From CAZVYN01 sp964631125 (GTDB taxonomy: Bacteria > Eisenbacteria > RBG-16-71-46 > CAIMUX01), in contig CAZVYN010000041.1 in assembly GCA_964631125.1 (NCBI GenBank), positions 1 to 35,077 of the forward strand: a DNA stretch of 35,077 bases, read 5' to 3'. The first letter of the stretch is position 1, and each line of letters opens with the position of its first letter. This document shows, piece after piece, positions 23,570 through 31,894 of this stretch. The translations under genes were made by a program, and so were the position numbers. The notes under the pieces are model-generated. The model did not search any database, was not told the DNA's origin, and saw only the letters and a program-made list of their open reading frames with translations.

Positions 23570-24831
23570 CCGTACCGCCGACGGGAGAGACCAGGTCGGA
23601 CGACCTGCGCGAAGCCGATCTCATCCACGACTGGAATCGTCCGGCCAACGCGCCGCGCCCACGCTCGATCGAACTGGACGACGAGACGCTCCGCGACGGG
23701 TTGCAGTCTCCGTCGATCATCGATCCGCCCATCGAAGCGAAGCTGGAGATCTTGCACCTGATGGAGCGGCTCGGCATCCAGGCCTGCGACATCGGACTCC
23801 CCGGCTCCGGCGCGCGCGCCTTCGCCGACTGCCTCCGCCTGGGTCAGGAGATCAGCCGCGCCAAACTGAAGATCCGCCCGAACGGTGCGGTGCGCACGCT
23901 CAAGGCCGATGTCGACCCGCTGATCGAACTCTCCATGCAACTCGGATACCCAGTGGAAGCGGCGATGTTCATCGGCTCCTCCCCCATTCGCTTCTACGCG
24001 GAGGGCTGGACGCTGGACAAGGTGCGCCAACTGACCGAGGAAGCGGTCGGCTATGCCGTCGCCAACGGAATCCCGGTCATGTACGTGACCGAGGACACGA
24101 CCCGCACCGATCCGACGACGGTGCGCGAGCTGTATCAAACGGCGATCCGCGCCGGGGCCTACCGGATCTGTGTCGCCGACACCGTCGGCCACGCCACTCC
24201 GGCCGGAGTCGACGCGCTCATCCGTCACGTCCGCGCGGTCGTGGCGGAAACCGGCGTCGACGTCAAGGTCGACTGGCACGGCCATTCCGACCGCGGACTC
24301 GCGATCCCGAATTCGCTCGCGGCCATCGAGGCCGGAGTCGATCGCGTCCACGCCACCGCCCTCGGAATCGGGGAGCGTTGCGGCAACACACCGATGGATC
24401 AACTCCTGGTCAACCTGAGGTTGGAGCGCCTGATCGAGACCGACCTGACGCCGCTCCATGACTATTGCGAGGCGGTCAGCCGCGCGACCGGCGTCGCCAT
24501 TCCCATCAACTATCCGGCGATGGGACGCGATGCGTTTCGCACCTCCACCGGGGTGCACGCCGCCGCCATCATCAAGGCGCGCGACCGCGGCGCGCGCTGG
24601 TTGGCCGACCGCGTCTACTCCGGCGTGCCGGCCGAGATGGTGGGACGCGAACAAGAGATCGAGATCGGGTTCATGTCGGGACTCTCCAACATCCAGCATT
24701 GGCTGCGGCAACGCGGGGTGATCCCGACGAAGGCGCTGGAGCAGGAGATTCTCGCCTTGGCCAAGGAGCGACGCAGCGTCCTCTCGGAGGAGGAGATCCT
24801 GAGCGTCGTGCGCGCGCACAACCCGGAGTGA
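23566..24831 (+). CDS. LeuA/CimA/NifV-like acyl-CoA:2-oxoacid condensing enzyme (HMGL-like TIM barrel)
   Basis: A 421-residue enzyme from the GTG at 23566 overlapping the nrnA stop (GTGA), with GGAGG about 10 nt upstream. The TIM barrel of the isopropylmalate/homocitrate synthase superfamily is clear: DDETLRDGLQSPS (Arg43, Asp44), DTVGHATPAGVDAL, the metal-binding HGHSD (His238, His240) and GIGERCGNTPMDQLL. There is no regulatory LeuA dimer domain; the last 100 residues look like the short helical subdomain found in homocitrate and Re-citrate synthases. It should add an acyl-CoA to a 2-oxo acid. Which one (isopropylmalate, citramalate, homocitrate or citrate) cannot be decided. No other leucine or lysine pathway gene is nearby, while icd and acyl-CoA dehydrogenase are. 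Confidence 0.88.
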   Translation: MTVPPTGETRSDDLREADLIHDWNRPANAPRPRSIELDDETLRDGLQSPSIIDPPIEAKLEILHLMERLGIQACDIGLPGSGARAFADCLRLGQEISRAKLKIRPNGAVRTLKADVDPLIELSMQLGYPVEAAMFIGSSPIRFYAEGWTLDKVRQLTEEAVGYAVANGIPVMYVTEDTTRTDPTTVRELYQTAIRAGAYRICVADTVGHATPAGVDALIRHVRAVVAETGVDVKVDWHGHSDRGLAIPNSLAAIEAGVDRVHATALGIGERCGNTPMDQLLVNLRLERLIETDLTPLHDYCEAVSRATGVAIPINYPAMGRDAFRTSTGVHAAAIIKARDRGARWLADRVYSGVPAEMVGREQEIEIGFMSGLSNIQHWLRQRGVIPTKALEQEILALAKERRSVLSEEEILSVVRAHNPE

Positions 24832-24883
24832 GACGGAACGGACAGCGCACGGGGGGCTGAGAGCAGGAAAGCTGGGAGCGACG

Positions 24884-26089
24884 ATGGACGAGCTGCTGAG
24901 CAAGGAGAACCTCGACTACCGCGCGCGCGCGCGTGAAGTGGCCGAAAAGGTCGTGCGGCCGATCGCGGAGAAGCACGATCGCGAGCAGACCTATCCGTGG
25001 GAAGTACTGGAGGCGTTACAGCGCGCCGAACTGACCGGCGTCTGGATCCCGCGCGAGTACGGCGGACCGGGCGGCGGGCTCTTGAACCTCTGCATCGTGA
25101 TCGAGGAACTCTCTCGCGCGTGCGGCGGCGTCGGCGTCGGTTACGCGGTCAACGCGCTCGGCTCCTTCCCCATCTTGATCGGCGGAACCGAAGAGCAGAA
25201 GCAAGCGTGGTTGCCGTCGATCGCGAAGGGCGAGCGCCTCATCGCCTTCGGACTCTCGGAGCGAGACGCCGGCTCGGATGCGGCCGGCATGACGACGACC
25301 GCCATCCGCGACGGCGACCACTACCGCCTGAACGGTCACAAGAAGTGGAACACGAACGGCGGCATCTCCCACTACTACACGATCTATTGCCTGACCAACC
25401 CCGACAAAGGGATCCGCGGCATCTCGGCGCTCATGCTGGAGAAGGGCGCGAGCGGCTTCACGGTGACCAAGGTCGAGGACAAGATGGGCATCCGCTGCGT
25501 GCCGGTCGTGGAGATCGCCTTCGACGACGTCCGAGTGCCGGTCGCCAACCTGATCGGGAAAGAGGGACTCGGCTTCAAGAATGCGATGGCGACGCTCGAC
25601 CTCGCCCGCCCGGGCGTCGCCGCGCAAGCGCTCGGACTGGCCGCCGGCGCCACCCGACTCGCGCTGGAATACGCCGCGCAGCGCAAGCAATTCGGGCAGA
25701 GCATCATCTCGTTCCAGGCGATCCAGTTCATGCTGGCCGACATGGAAGTCCAGACCGAGGTGGCGCGCCAGATGATCTACAACGCCGCCAAGGTGGTCGA
25801 CCAAGCGACCGATCGTCTGCGCGATTGCGACTCCATCGCGAAGGCGGGCGGCCCGGCCGGCTTCTCCAAGTACTCCGCCATCTCCAAGGTCTTCGCGACC
25901 GATGTGGCCATGAAGGTAACGACCGACGCGGTCCAGATCTTCGGCGGGAACGGCTACATGAAGGACTTCCCGATCGAGAAGTACATGCGCGACGCCAAGA
26001 TCACGCAGATCTACGAAGGGACCAACCAGATCCAACGTCTGGTCATCGGACGGGCCATGCTGCGCGAGTTGGGGCAGGCGGTCGGCTAG
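24884..26089 (+). CDS. acyl-CoA dehydrogenase
   Basis: A 401-residue FAD enzyme introducing the alpha-beta double bond in acyl-CoA and passing electrons to ETF. The start is ATG with GGGAG five bases upstream. Family blocks: AFGLSERDAGSDAAGM, GHKKWNTNGG, LDLARPGVAAQALG, RKQFGQSIISFQAIQFMLAD, and near the end ITQIYEGTNQIQRLV with the catalytic Glu378 in the usual position for short/medium-chain and related enzymes. The length is typical. The ETF:quinone oxidoreductase that would accept its electrons via ETF lies 2 kb away on the other strand. ETF subunits are not in the window. The chain-length or branched-chain specificity cannot be told. Its TAG stop shares CTAG with the stop of the convergent gene. 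Confidence 0.96.
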   Translation: MDELLSKENLDYRARAREVAEKVVRPIAEKHDREQTYPWEVLEALQRAELTGVWIPREYGGPGGGLLNLCIVIEELSRACGGVGVGYAVNALGSFPILIGGTEEQKQAWLPSIAKGERLIAFGLSERDAGSDAAGMTTTAIRDGDHYRLNGHKKWNTNGGISHYYTIYCLTNPDKGIRGISALMLEKGASGFTVTKVEDKMGIRCVPVVEIAFDDVRVPVANLIGKEGLGFKNAMATLDLARPGVAAQALGLAAGATRLALEYAAQRKQFGQSIISFQAIQFMLADMEVQTEVARQMIYNAAKVVDQATDRLRDCDSIAKAGGPAGFSKYSAISKVFATDVAMKVTTDAVQIFGGNGYMKDFPIEKYMRDAKITQIYEGTNQIQRLVIGRAMLRELGQAVG

Positions 26090-27375
26090 CGCAGTTGCTG
26101 CGTGCGGCGGCGGAGCCAGGCGACCTGCGCGCACTGGCCCGCGACCGTCGCGCCGAGGCCGACGTAGACCCCGGTCACACCGCCCGAGATCGCTCCCGCC
26201 GCGAGAACGAGAGCGAAGGCGGAGAGGCCGAACGCGACGCCTTCGGGAATCGCGCGCGTCCGGCGGGCGTGCACCAGATGTCCCTGGAACCAGCTCTGCG
26301 CCACCCCGAGAGCCGGGAGCGGCCAGGCGAAGAGAAGCGCGGTCGCTCCCATCGCCGCCAGTTCCGGCTCGAGTCCGCTCAGGCCCTCGAAGTAGCCGCG
26401 GGCGAGCGGCGTCAACGCCACGAGGAGGAGAACGCTCCCCGTCGTCGCGCCGAGCAGGAGCGCGAAGCGGCGCAAGGCGACCTCGGCGCCGGGCCGATCC
26501 AAGAGCGACACGATGACCTCGTTGTAGGCGATCCCGACGCTGCGCACCGTGAAGTTCAGACCCGACACGACCGGCCAGACGGCGAGCGACTCCAACGGCC
26601 GAGGCATGCGAGAGAGGGCCCCGGCGCCGATCGGCATCGTGAGCAGATGCAGGAGCGAGGTCAGCGCGAGAGGAACGTAGAAGGAGAGGAACGCCGGGAA
26701 GGTGAGCGGCGCCCCCGTCGGCGTCGTCTCCCGAAACGGTCCACGGAGGATCGAACGCACGCGAATTCCGATGTAGACAGCCTCGGCCAGCACTCCCGCC
26801 GTGACGCCGGAGGCGGCCGCCACGATGCCCGACGTCCGCCAGACCAGCGCGGTCAGTGTGAGGACCAACGTCAGCGCCCCGAGTCGGAACAAGGTTCCGA
26901 TCCCGACCTCGTTCGACCGCCCGGCCCGGATGAGCAGTCCCTGATGGAGACGCCGATACGCGATCGAGGCGGTCCAGGGGAGCATGATCTTCAACCCGAG
27001 TCGCGCCGGCTCCCGCACCGGCTCCGGAGTGCGCAGCACCTGTCCGACGAGCAGATCGAAGAGCGGCGTGAAGGCGACGAGCGCATGCAGGAGCGTGAGC
27101 GCGCCGGAGGTCGTGAGCATGAAGCGTCGGATCAGTCGATAGGCGGACCAGTCGCGGCAGAGCGCGGTCGAGGCCGCCAGCAGCATGATGATGGGCGCCT
27201 CGATCACCATGGCGACGGGAAGGACGACGCCGCCGTAGGCGGCCAAGTGGATCGCGGGATCGGCCAACCGCGCGACCACTGCGCTGGCCAGCGGCAGCTC
27301 CAGCCCCATCAAGATCCAACTCGCGGCCAACGGCGCCCAGACCCGCGCGACTTCGCGGACCGTCAGCGGCGTCAC
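26086..27375 (-). CDS. polytopic membrane protein, MOP/ANKH-like transporter
   Basis: A 429-residue protein with about 12 predicted membrane helices and few polar loops. Openings such as VWAPLAASWILMGLELPLAS and AAYGGVVLPVAMVIEAPIIM recall the ANKH-like/MATE-like part of the multidrug/oligosaccharidyl-lipid/polysaccharide (MOP) exporter superfamily, with two similar halves (the second starting near SFYVPLALTSLLHLL). I cannot assign a substrate. ANKH in animals exports ATP or citrate, and MOP members in bacteria flip lipid-linked sugars. The GTG start at 27375 overlaps the def stop as TAGTG. It is the last gene of the dxs operon and ends in the shared CTAG with acyl-CoA dehydrogenase. Confidence 0.65.
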   Translation of the reverse strand: MTPLTVREVARVWAPLAASWILMGLELPLASAVVARLADPAIHLAAYGGVVLPVAMVIEAPIIMLLAASTALCRDWSAYRLIRRFMLTTSGALTLLHALVAFTPLFDLLVGQVLRTPEPVREPARLGLKIMLPWTASIAYRRLHQGLLIRAGRSNEVGIGTLFRLGALTLVLTLTALVWRTSGIVAAASGVTAGVLAEAVYIGIRVRSILRGPFRETTPTGAPLTFPAFLSFYVPLALTSLLHLLTMPIGAGALSRMPRPLESLAVWPVVSGLNFTVRSVGIAYNEVIVSLLDRPGAEVALRRFALLLGATTGSVLLLVALTPLARGYFEGLSGLEPELAAMGATALLFAWPLPALGVAQSWFQGHLVHARRTRAIPEGVAFGLSAFALVLAAGAISGGVTGVYVGLGATVAGQCAQVAWLRRRTQQLR

Positions 27376-27899
27376 TAGAGCGAGACGCCGGTCTTCGAAT
27401 CCTTCTCCAGCGCCCGGAGCTTCTTCAGGATGAGAGCGCGGCGCATCGGGCTGAGGTAGTCGATGAAGAGCTTGCCGTCGAGGTGATCGATCTCGTGCAG
27501 GAGCACGCGCGCCCAGAGTTGGTGGAACTCTTCGATCCGTTCTTCGCCCTGCTCATCCTGGAAGCGCAGTCGGATCGCCTCGGGACGGATCAATTCGGCG
27601 GAGAGCCCCGGCACCGAGAGGCAGCCTTCATCGAAACTCCACTCGTCCCACGACTCCAGGATGACCGGGTTGATGAAGGCGCGCGGCCCCCCCACCCCGT
27701 CGTGATGCGAAGCGTCGGCGATGAGCATGCGGATCGAACGACCGATCTGCGGGGCCGCCAGTCCGACTCCTTCGGCCTCGTACATCGTCTCGATCATGTC
27801 GCGCGAGAGCTGCCGGATCTCTTCGTCGACCGTTTCGATCGGCGTCGCCTTCTTGCGCAAGATCGGATCGCCGTAGGTGTAGATGCGAAGGAGCGACAT
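27375..27899 (-). CDS. def: peptide deformylase
   Basis: A 174-residue metalloenzyme removing the N-formyl group from new proteins. Start ATG at 27899 (GAGGA eight bases upstream); a longer frame upstream is not deformylase-like. All three motifs are intact: GVGLAAPQIG (44-53), EGCLSVPG with metal ligand Cys93, and HEIDHLDG with His135, His139 and catalytic Glu136. It starts 58 bp after the ETF:quinone oxidoreductase gene and shares one base with the next start. No methionyl-tRNA formyltransferase gene is next to it, although the pair is often adjacent. Confidence 0.97.
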   Translation of the reverse strand: MSLLRIYTYGDPILRKKATPIETVDEEIRQLSRDMIETMYEAEGVGLAAPQIGRSIRMLIADASHHDGVGGPRAFINPVILESWDEWSFDEGCLSVPGLSAELIRPEAIRLRFQDEQGEERIEEFHQLWARVLLHEIDHLDGKLFIDYLSPMRRALILKKLRALEKDSKTGVSL

Positions 27900-27957
27900 C
27901 GAACGATTCCTCATGTTCCGGAGCTCTCGTCCCCGGGTCGTTGCTGCCGAGATATCT

Positions 27958-29643
27958 CTACAGGTTCGTGTAGACCGGCCCCTCGCCGCCCTGCGGCGGG
28001 ACCCAGGTGATGATCTGGTAGGGATCCATGATGTCACAGGTCTTGCAGTGCACGCAGTTGGAGGCGTTGATCTGCAGTCGCTTCCCGCCCCTCGTCTCGT
28101 CCGGGACCATCTCGTAGACGGCCGCCGGGCAGAAGTACTGACACGGATTGCCGTACTCCTCCGCGCACTTGCCCCGACAGATGTCGGTATCGGCCACGAT
28201 CAGGTGACACGGTTCGTCTTCCTCGTGCTTCGTCCCCGAATGGAAGACGTCGGTCAGCCGAGAAAATGTCAGGCGATCATCCGGTTTGAACTCCGCCGGG
28301 GTGGTCGGAAGTCCCGCCGCCGCGAGTTGCGACAACTTCAGCGTGTGGGTGTGGTCCTCGGTCACGGCGCGCCGCGCCACGAGGCCTCGGCCGCCGGTCA
28401 CCATCTCGACGCCGGTCTCGATCATGCCGGCGAGCATGCCGCCCGCGAACGACTGTCTGAAGTTGCGACAGCCGTGCAGTTCACGGCCGGCCCAACTCTC
28501 GCGCAAGCGGTCCTCGTAAGGCGCGAGTCGCGCCGAACTCGCGTCGTTCGCGGTGAGCGCGCCGTGCATGGCGTCGGCGGCCAACATCCCGCTCTTGATC
28601 GCCAGATGGATGCCCTTGAAGCGCTGCGCATTCAGCATTCCGGCGGTGTCGCCCGCCAGGAGCACGCCGTCGGCGTAGGGACGCGGAATCGAGAACCAGC
28701 CCCCCTCCGGCACCGCCTTGGCGCCGTAGCCGACCATCTTGCCCCCCTCCAGTCGCTCCGCGATCGCGGGGTGCTGCTTGAAGCGTTGGAATCGCTCATG
28801 CGGACTCATGAGCGGGCTGCGGTAGTCGCAGCCGACGACGCAACCGACGGAGACGAGTCCGCCCTCCATGTCGTACATCCAGGTCCCGCCGTACGTGTTC
28901 GAGTCGAACGGGAAGCCCATGGTGTGCATCACGCGGCCCGGCTTGGTGCGGCCCGGCGGCAGCTCCCAGAGCTCTTTCACCGACGTGCCGTAGATCTGCG
29001 GATTGCGCCCCGCGTCCAGCTTCAGCCGCCCCTCGAGTTGCTTGGCCAAGCTGCCGCGGACCCCTTCGGTCAGCAGCGTGATCTTGGCGCGGATGTCCAC
29101 CCCCGGTTCGTAGTTGCTCTTCGGCTGGCCCCGCCGATCGAGTCCGCGATCCCCCGTCCGTACGCCGACGACCCGATCGGAGTGCGCCGGGTCCTCTTCC
29201 CAAAGCAGTTCTTGGCCCGGGAAGCCGGTGAAGATGTCGACGCCGACCGACTCGACCTGCTCGCCCAGCCAGCGCGCGAGCTTGTTCAAGCTGACCACGA
29301 GGTTGCCGTGGTTCTGCATCATCGGCGGCAGGATCGGCGCGCGGAACGAACCCTTCTCGGTCAAGAAGAGCAGCGTCTCCTCCGTCACCGCGTGTTCGAT
29401 CGGCGCGCCGCGCGCGAGGAAATCGGGCATCAGCTCGGCCAGACCCCTCGGGTCCATGACGGCGCCGGAGAGCTGGTGCGCGCCCAGCGCCGGTCCCTTC
29501 TCGATCAAGGCGACGCTCACCTCTCCCGACGCCAGCGGCCGCTCCGCCAGCAGTTGCTTCAGCCGGTAGGCGGCGGCGAGTCCGGCGGGCCCTCCGCCCA
29601 CGATGAGGACGTCGACTTCGAGGACGTCGCGCTCCTTCGCCAT
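27958..29643 (-). CDS. electron transfer flavoprotein:quinone oxidoreductase (ETF-QO)
   Basis: A 561-residue membrane-associated flavo-iron-sulfur protein that passes electrons from reduced ETF to the quinone pool. N-terminal FAD fold DVLIVGGGPAGLAAAYRL; FAD/quinone region LLAGDTAGMLNAQRFKGIH; C-terminal 4Fe-4S module with CQYFCPAAVYE and NCVHCKTCDIMDPYQII. The C-terminal ferredoxin-like cysteines and the sequence GKMVGYGAKAVPEGGW are typical of the mitochondrial/proteobacterial type. The start is ATG with AGGAG six bases upstream, 9 bp after the LON-domain gene. With the acyl-CoA dehydrogenase at 24884 it indicates respiratory acyl-CoA oxidation. ETF alpha and beta must be elsewhere. Confidence 0.95.
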   Translation of the reverse strand: MAKERDVLEVDVLIVGGGPAGLAAAYRLKQLLAERPLASGEVSVALIEKGPALGAHQLSGAVMDPRGLAELMPDFLARGAPIEHAVTEETLLFLTEKGSFRAPILPPMMQNHGNLVVSLNKLARWLGEQVESVGVDIFTGFPGQELLWEEDPAHSDRVVGVRTGDRGLDRRGQPKSNYEPGVDIRAKITLLTEGVRGSLAKQLEGRLKLDAGRNPQIYGTSVKELWELPPGRTKPGRVMHTMGFPFDSNTYGGTWMYDMEGGLVSVGCVVGCDYRSPLMSPHERFQRFKQHPAIAERLEGGKMVGYGAKAVPEGGWFSIPRPYADGVLLAGDTAGMLNAQRFKGIHLAIKSGMLAADAMHGALTANDASSARLAPYEDRLRESWAGRELHGCRNFRQSFAGGMLAGMIETGVEMVTGGRGLVARRAVTEDHTHTLKLSQLAAAGLPTTPAEFKPDDRLTFSRLTDVFHSGTKHEEDEPCHLIVADTDICRGKCAEEYGNPCQYFCPAAVYEMVPDETRGGKRLQINASNCVHCKTCDIMDPYQIITWVPPQGGEGPVYTNL

Positions 29644-29652
29644 CAGGAACTC

Positions 29653-30315
29653 CTAACCATGATGAACACGTCCGTTGCCGCGCACCCGTTCCAATGTCTC
29701 GAGCTGCAGTTGCAGCCGAGGGCGGAGCTGGGCCAGATGCGCCAGCAGCAAATGCTCGCGACTCGATTCCGACTCCGACTCGAGCAACTCCTGCTCATCG
29801 CTGGGAGGCAACTCGATCCGCGCGGCCAGAAGGAACGTGTACCCGTCGGTCGGCTCGATCAACTGCTCGTCGAGCTCGGCCTCGACCGGTCCACTGCCCG
29901 GCGGGGCCGCGCGCGCCACCGAGAGTCGATGACACTCCGCGAAAAGCTGCAAGAGGAGCGCTCGCGCCTCGGGATCTCCCGGTTCGAAATCGACCAGCGG
30001 CTCGGTCTCGGCTTCCAGATACCCATCCTCGTGCTCACGAATCGAGCGGACGCGGAAGCGATCCCGACCGACAACCAGGAGGTCGCGACGTCCGTCGGGA
30101 TACTCGCGCAAGATGCTGTCGATCTCCGCCCAGCAGCCGACGTTCGCCTGGATCCCTTCGTTCATCCAGAGCAGCCCGAACGGCGCGTCCTCGGCCAGAG
30201 AGCGGCGCACCATCGCCTTGTAGCGCGGTTCGAAGATGTGGAGCGGCAAGCGTTCGGTCGGCAGCAGAACGAGATCGAGAGGGAAGATCGGCCGCAACGG
30301 TTCGCCCGCGCTCAC
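29653..30315 (-). CDS. LON substrate-binding (LAN/PUA-like) domain protein
   Basis: A 220-residue protein starting at GTG 30315, which overlaps the aminopeptidase stop (GTGA). The N-terminal part PLRPIFPLDLVLLPTERLPLHIFEPRYK is the hallmark of the Lon N-terminal domain, and GRDRFRVRSIREHEDGYLEAE follows as expected. There is no AAA+ or protease domain, so it is a stand-alone LON-domain protein. About 40 residues at the C-terminus are a Glu/Leu-rich helix. Such proteins are common, mostly uncharacterised, and may act as protein-binding adaptors. Its place directly after a leucyl aminopeptidase might indicate a role in protein turnover. Confidence 0.88.
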   Translation of the reverse strand: MSAGEPLRPIFPLDLVLLPTERLPLHIFEPRYKAMVRRSLAEDAPFGLLWMNEGIQANVGCWAEIDSILREYPDGRRDLLVVGRDRFRVRSIREHEDGYLEAETEPLVDFEPGDPEARALLLQLFAECHRLSVARAAPPGSGPVEAELDEQLIEPTDGYTFLLAARIELPPSDEQELLESESESSREHLLLAHLAQLRPRLQLQLETLERVRGNGRVHHG

Positions 30316-31850
30316 CTTCCGTACGACTCCAGGAGATCGAGGAGCAGCCGCACGCCATAGCCGGAGGCGCCCTTCGGGAGATGGGGTCGGTCCTTCTCGT
30401 TCCACCAGGCCGTCCCTGCGATATCGAGGTGCGCCCAGGGCACGCCCTCGACGAACTGATGCAGGAACGTGCCGCCCGCGATCGTCCCGGCCCCGGCATG
30501 TCCGTCGGCGATGTTCTTCAAGTCGGCGCAGTCGCTCTTCAAGTGCTCCGGGTACTCCTCCCACAGCGGCAGGCGCCAGACCCGATCCCCACTGGAATCG
30601 GCCGCGCCGCGGATCCGTTCGACCAGCGCATCGTCCGGCGAGAGCACCGCCGCGCCGTAATGCCCGAGCGCGATCAAGACGGCGCCGGTCAGGGTGGCCA
30701 GATCCACCATGGCGTTCGGCTTGTAGTTGCGCGCGACGTAGGTGAGCGCGTCTGCCAGGACAAGGCGCCCCTCGGCGTCGGTATTCTGCACCTCGACGGT
30801 CTTGCCTTGGTAGCTCTTGAAGACGTCGCCCGGCTTGGTGGCGCGGCCGCCCGGCATGTTCTCCGCCGCTGCGATCGCCGCGACCACATGCACCGAGACA
30901 TCGTGCGCGCGGAGCGCCTTCATGCAGCCGAGCACCGCGCCGGCGCCGCACATGTCCATCTTCATCTCTTCCATCTTCGGCGCAGGCTTGATCGAGATAC
31001 CGCCCGAGTCGAAGGTGAGGCCCTTCCCGATCAGCCCGATCCGCGGCGCGTCGGCGCGCCCGCAGTCGTATTCCAAGACGATGAACTTGGGCGGAACGGG
31101 CGAGCCTTGCGCCACCGAGCAGAAGAGGCCCATGCCCATCTCCGCGCACTGCTCGCGCTCGAAGACGGTCAGTTTCAGGTTCGACTCTTTCGCGATCTGC
31201 GCGGCGTACTCGGCCAGGCGCGTGGGCGTGAGGATGTTCCCGGGAGCGTGGGCCAGGTCGCGCACGAAATTGACCGCTTCGCCGCGGGCCTTCCCTCGCG
31301 CCAGCGCGCGCTCCGCCTGCGCCGGGTCGACGTCGGACGGGAGCGCGAAGGCGAGACTTCCGAGTGAGCGAATCTGGTCCAAGTCGGTGGTCCGGCCGGC
31401 CAGGTACTGGTACGAGCCGGAGAGCGCGGCCTCGACCGCCAACTCGAGCTGCGCCGCCGGCGACAATCCGGCGCCCCCTTCGAGCGGCAGCGGCAGGACG
31501 AGGCGAGCCAGACCGAGATCGCGTCCGCGACGAACGACCGAGGCGACGGCGGAGCGGATCCGTTCGCGCGTCAGGTCGGCCGGGACTCCGAGGCCGAGCA
31601 GGATGATGCGCTCGGCGCCGCTCTTGGCGCCCGCGCCGCCATAGGCGATGCCCGTCTCGCCCAGTTCACCTCGGAAGTCACCCGACGCGAGGAGCGCGCT
31701 CGCGGCGCCCCCCTCGCCGCCGGCCGCCGGTCCGAGATTCGTCGGCAGGCGTCGCACCCCCTTGGCCACCGGCACGACGATCGCCGACGCCGTTTCGTCG
31801 GCGATCGGTCCTCGCACCAACTCGAACTTCTTCACTCGCGGTTCGCTCAT
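30312..31850 (-). CDS. pepA: leucyl aminopeptidase (M17 family)
   Basis: A 512-residue cytosolic di-metal aminopeptidase. I chose ATG 31850 (GGGAG about 10 bases upstream); the open frame before it is Arg-rich, non-family sequence overlapping dxs. The catalytic domain has GLIGKGLTFDSGGISIKP (metal-binding Lys and Asp), KMDMCGAGAV, the family signature NTDAEGRL and DLATLTGAVLIALG. The N-terminal domain (about 1-165) is of the usual M17 type. Hexamer-forming relatives remove N-terminal leucine and other residues, and some (PepA) also bind DNA at recombination sites. Forty-four bases separate it from dxs. Confidence 0.96.
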   Translation of the reverse strand: MSEPRVKKFELVRGPIADETASAIVVPVAKGVRRLPTNLGPAAGGEGGAASALLASGDFRGELGETGIAYGGAGAKSGAERIILLGLGVPADLTRERIRSAVASVVRRGRDLGLARLVLPLPLEGGAGLSPAAQLELAVEAALSGSYQYLAGRTTDLDQIRSLGSLAFALPSDVDPAQAERALARGKARGEAVNFVRDLAHAPGNILTPTRLAEYAAQIAKESNLKLTVFEREQCAEMGMGLFCSVAQGSPVPPKFIVLEYDCGRADAPRIGLIGKGLTFDSGGISIKPAPKMEEMKMDMCGAGAVLGCMKALRAHDVSVHVVAAIAAAENMPGGRATKPGDVFKSYQGKTVEVQNTDAEGRLVLADALTYVARNYKPNAMVDLATLTGAVLIALGHYGAAVLSPDDALVERIRGAADSSGDRVWRLPLWEEYPEHLKSDCADLKNIADGHAGAGTIAGGTFLHQFVEGVPWAHLDIAGTAWWNEKDRPHLPKGASGYGVRLLLDLLESYGR

Positions 31851-31894
31851 GTTCTCGCGGCTCCCTCGTCGTCCAGGCGGGCGGGTACGGCGGC

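Noticed and set aside
24997..27378. Long frames (793 codons plus, 767 codons minus) spanning acyl-CoA dehydrogenase and the MOP-like gene
   Set aside because: They cross two well-supported genes in opposite orientation and have extreme Arg/Asp/Glu composition.
30316..31149. Longer form of the LON-domain protein reading back to 31149
   Set aside because: The upstream part is a shadow of the leucyl aminopeptidase; the LON domain starts cleanly at GTG 30315.
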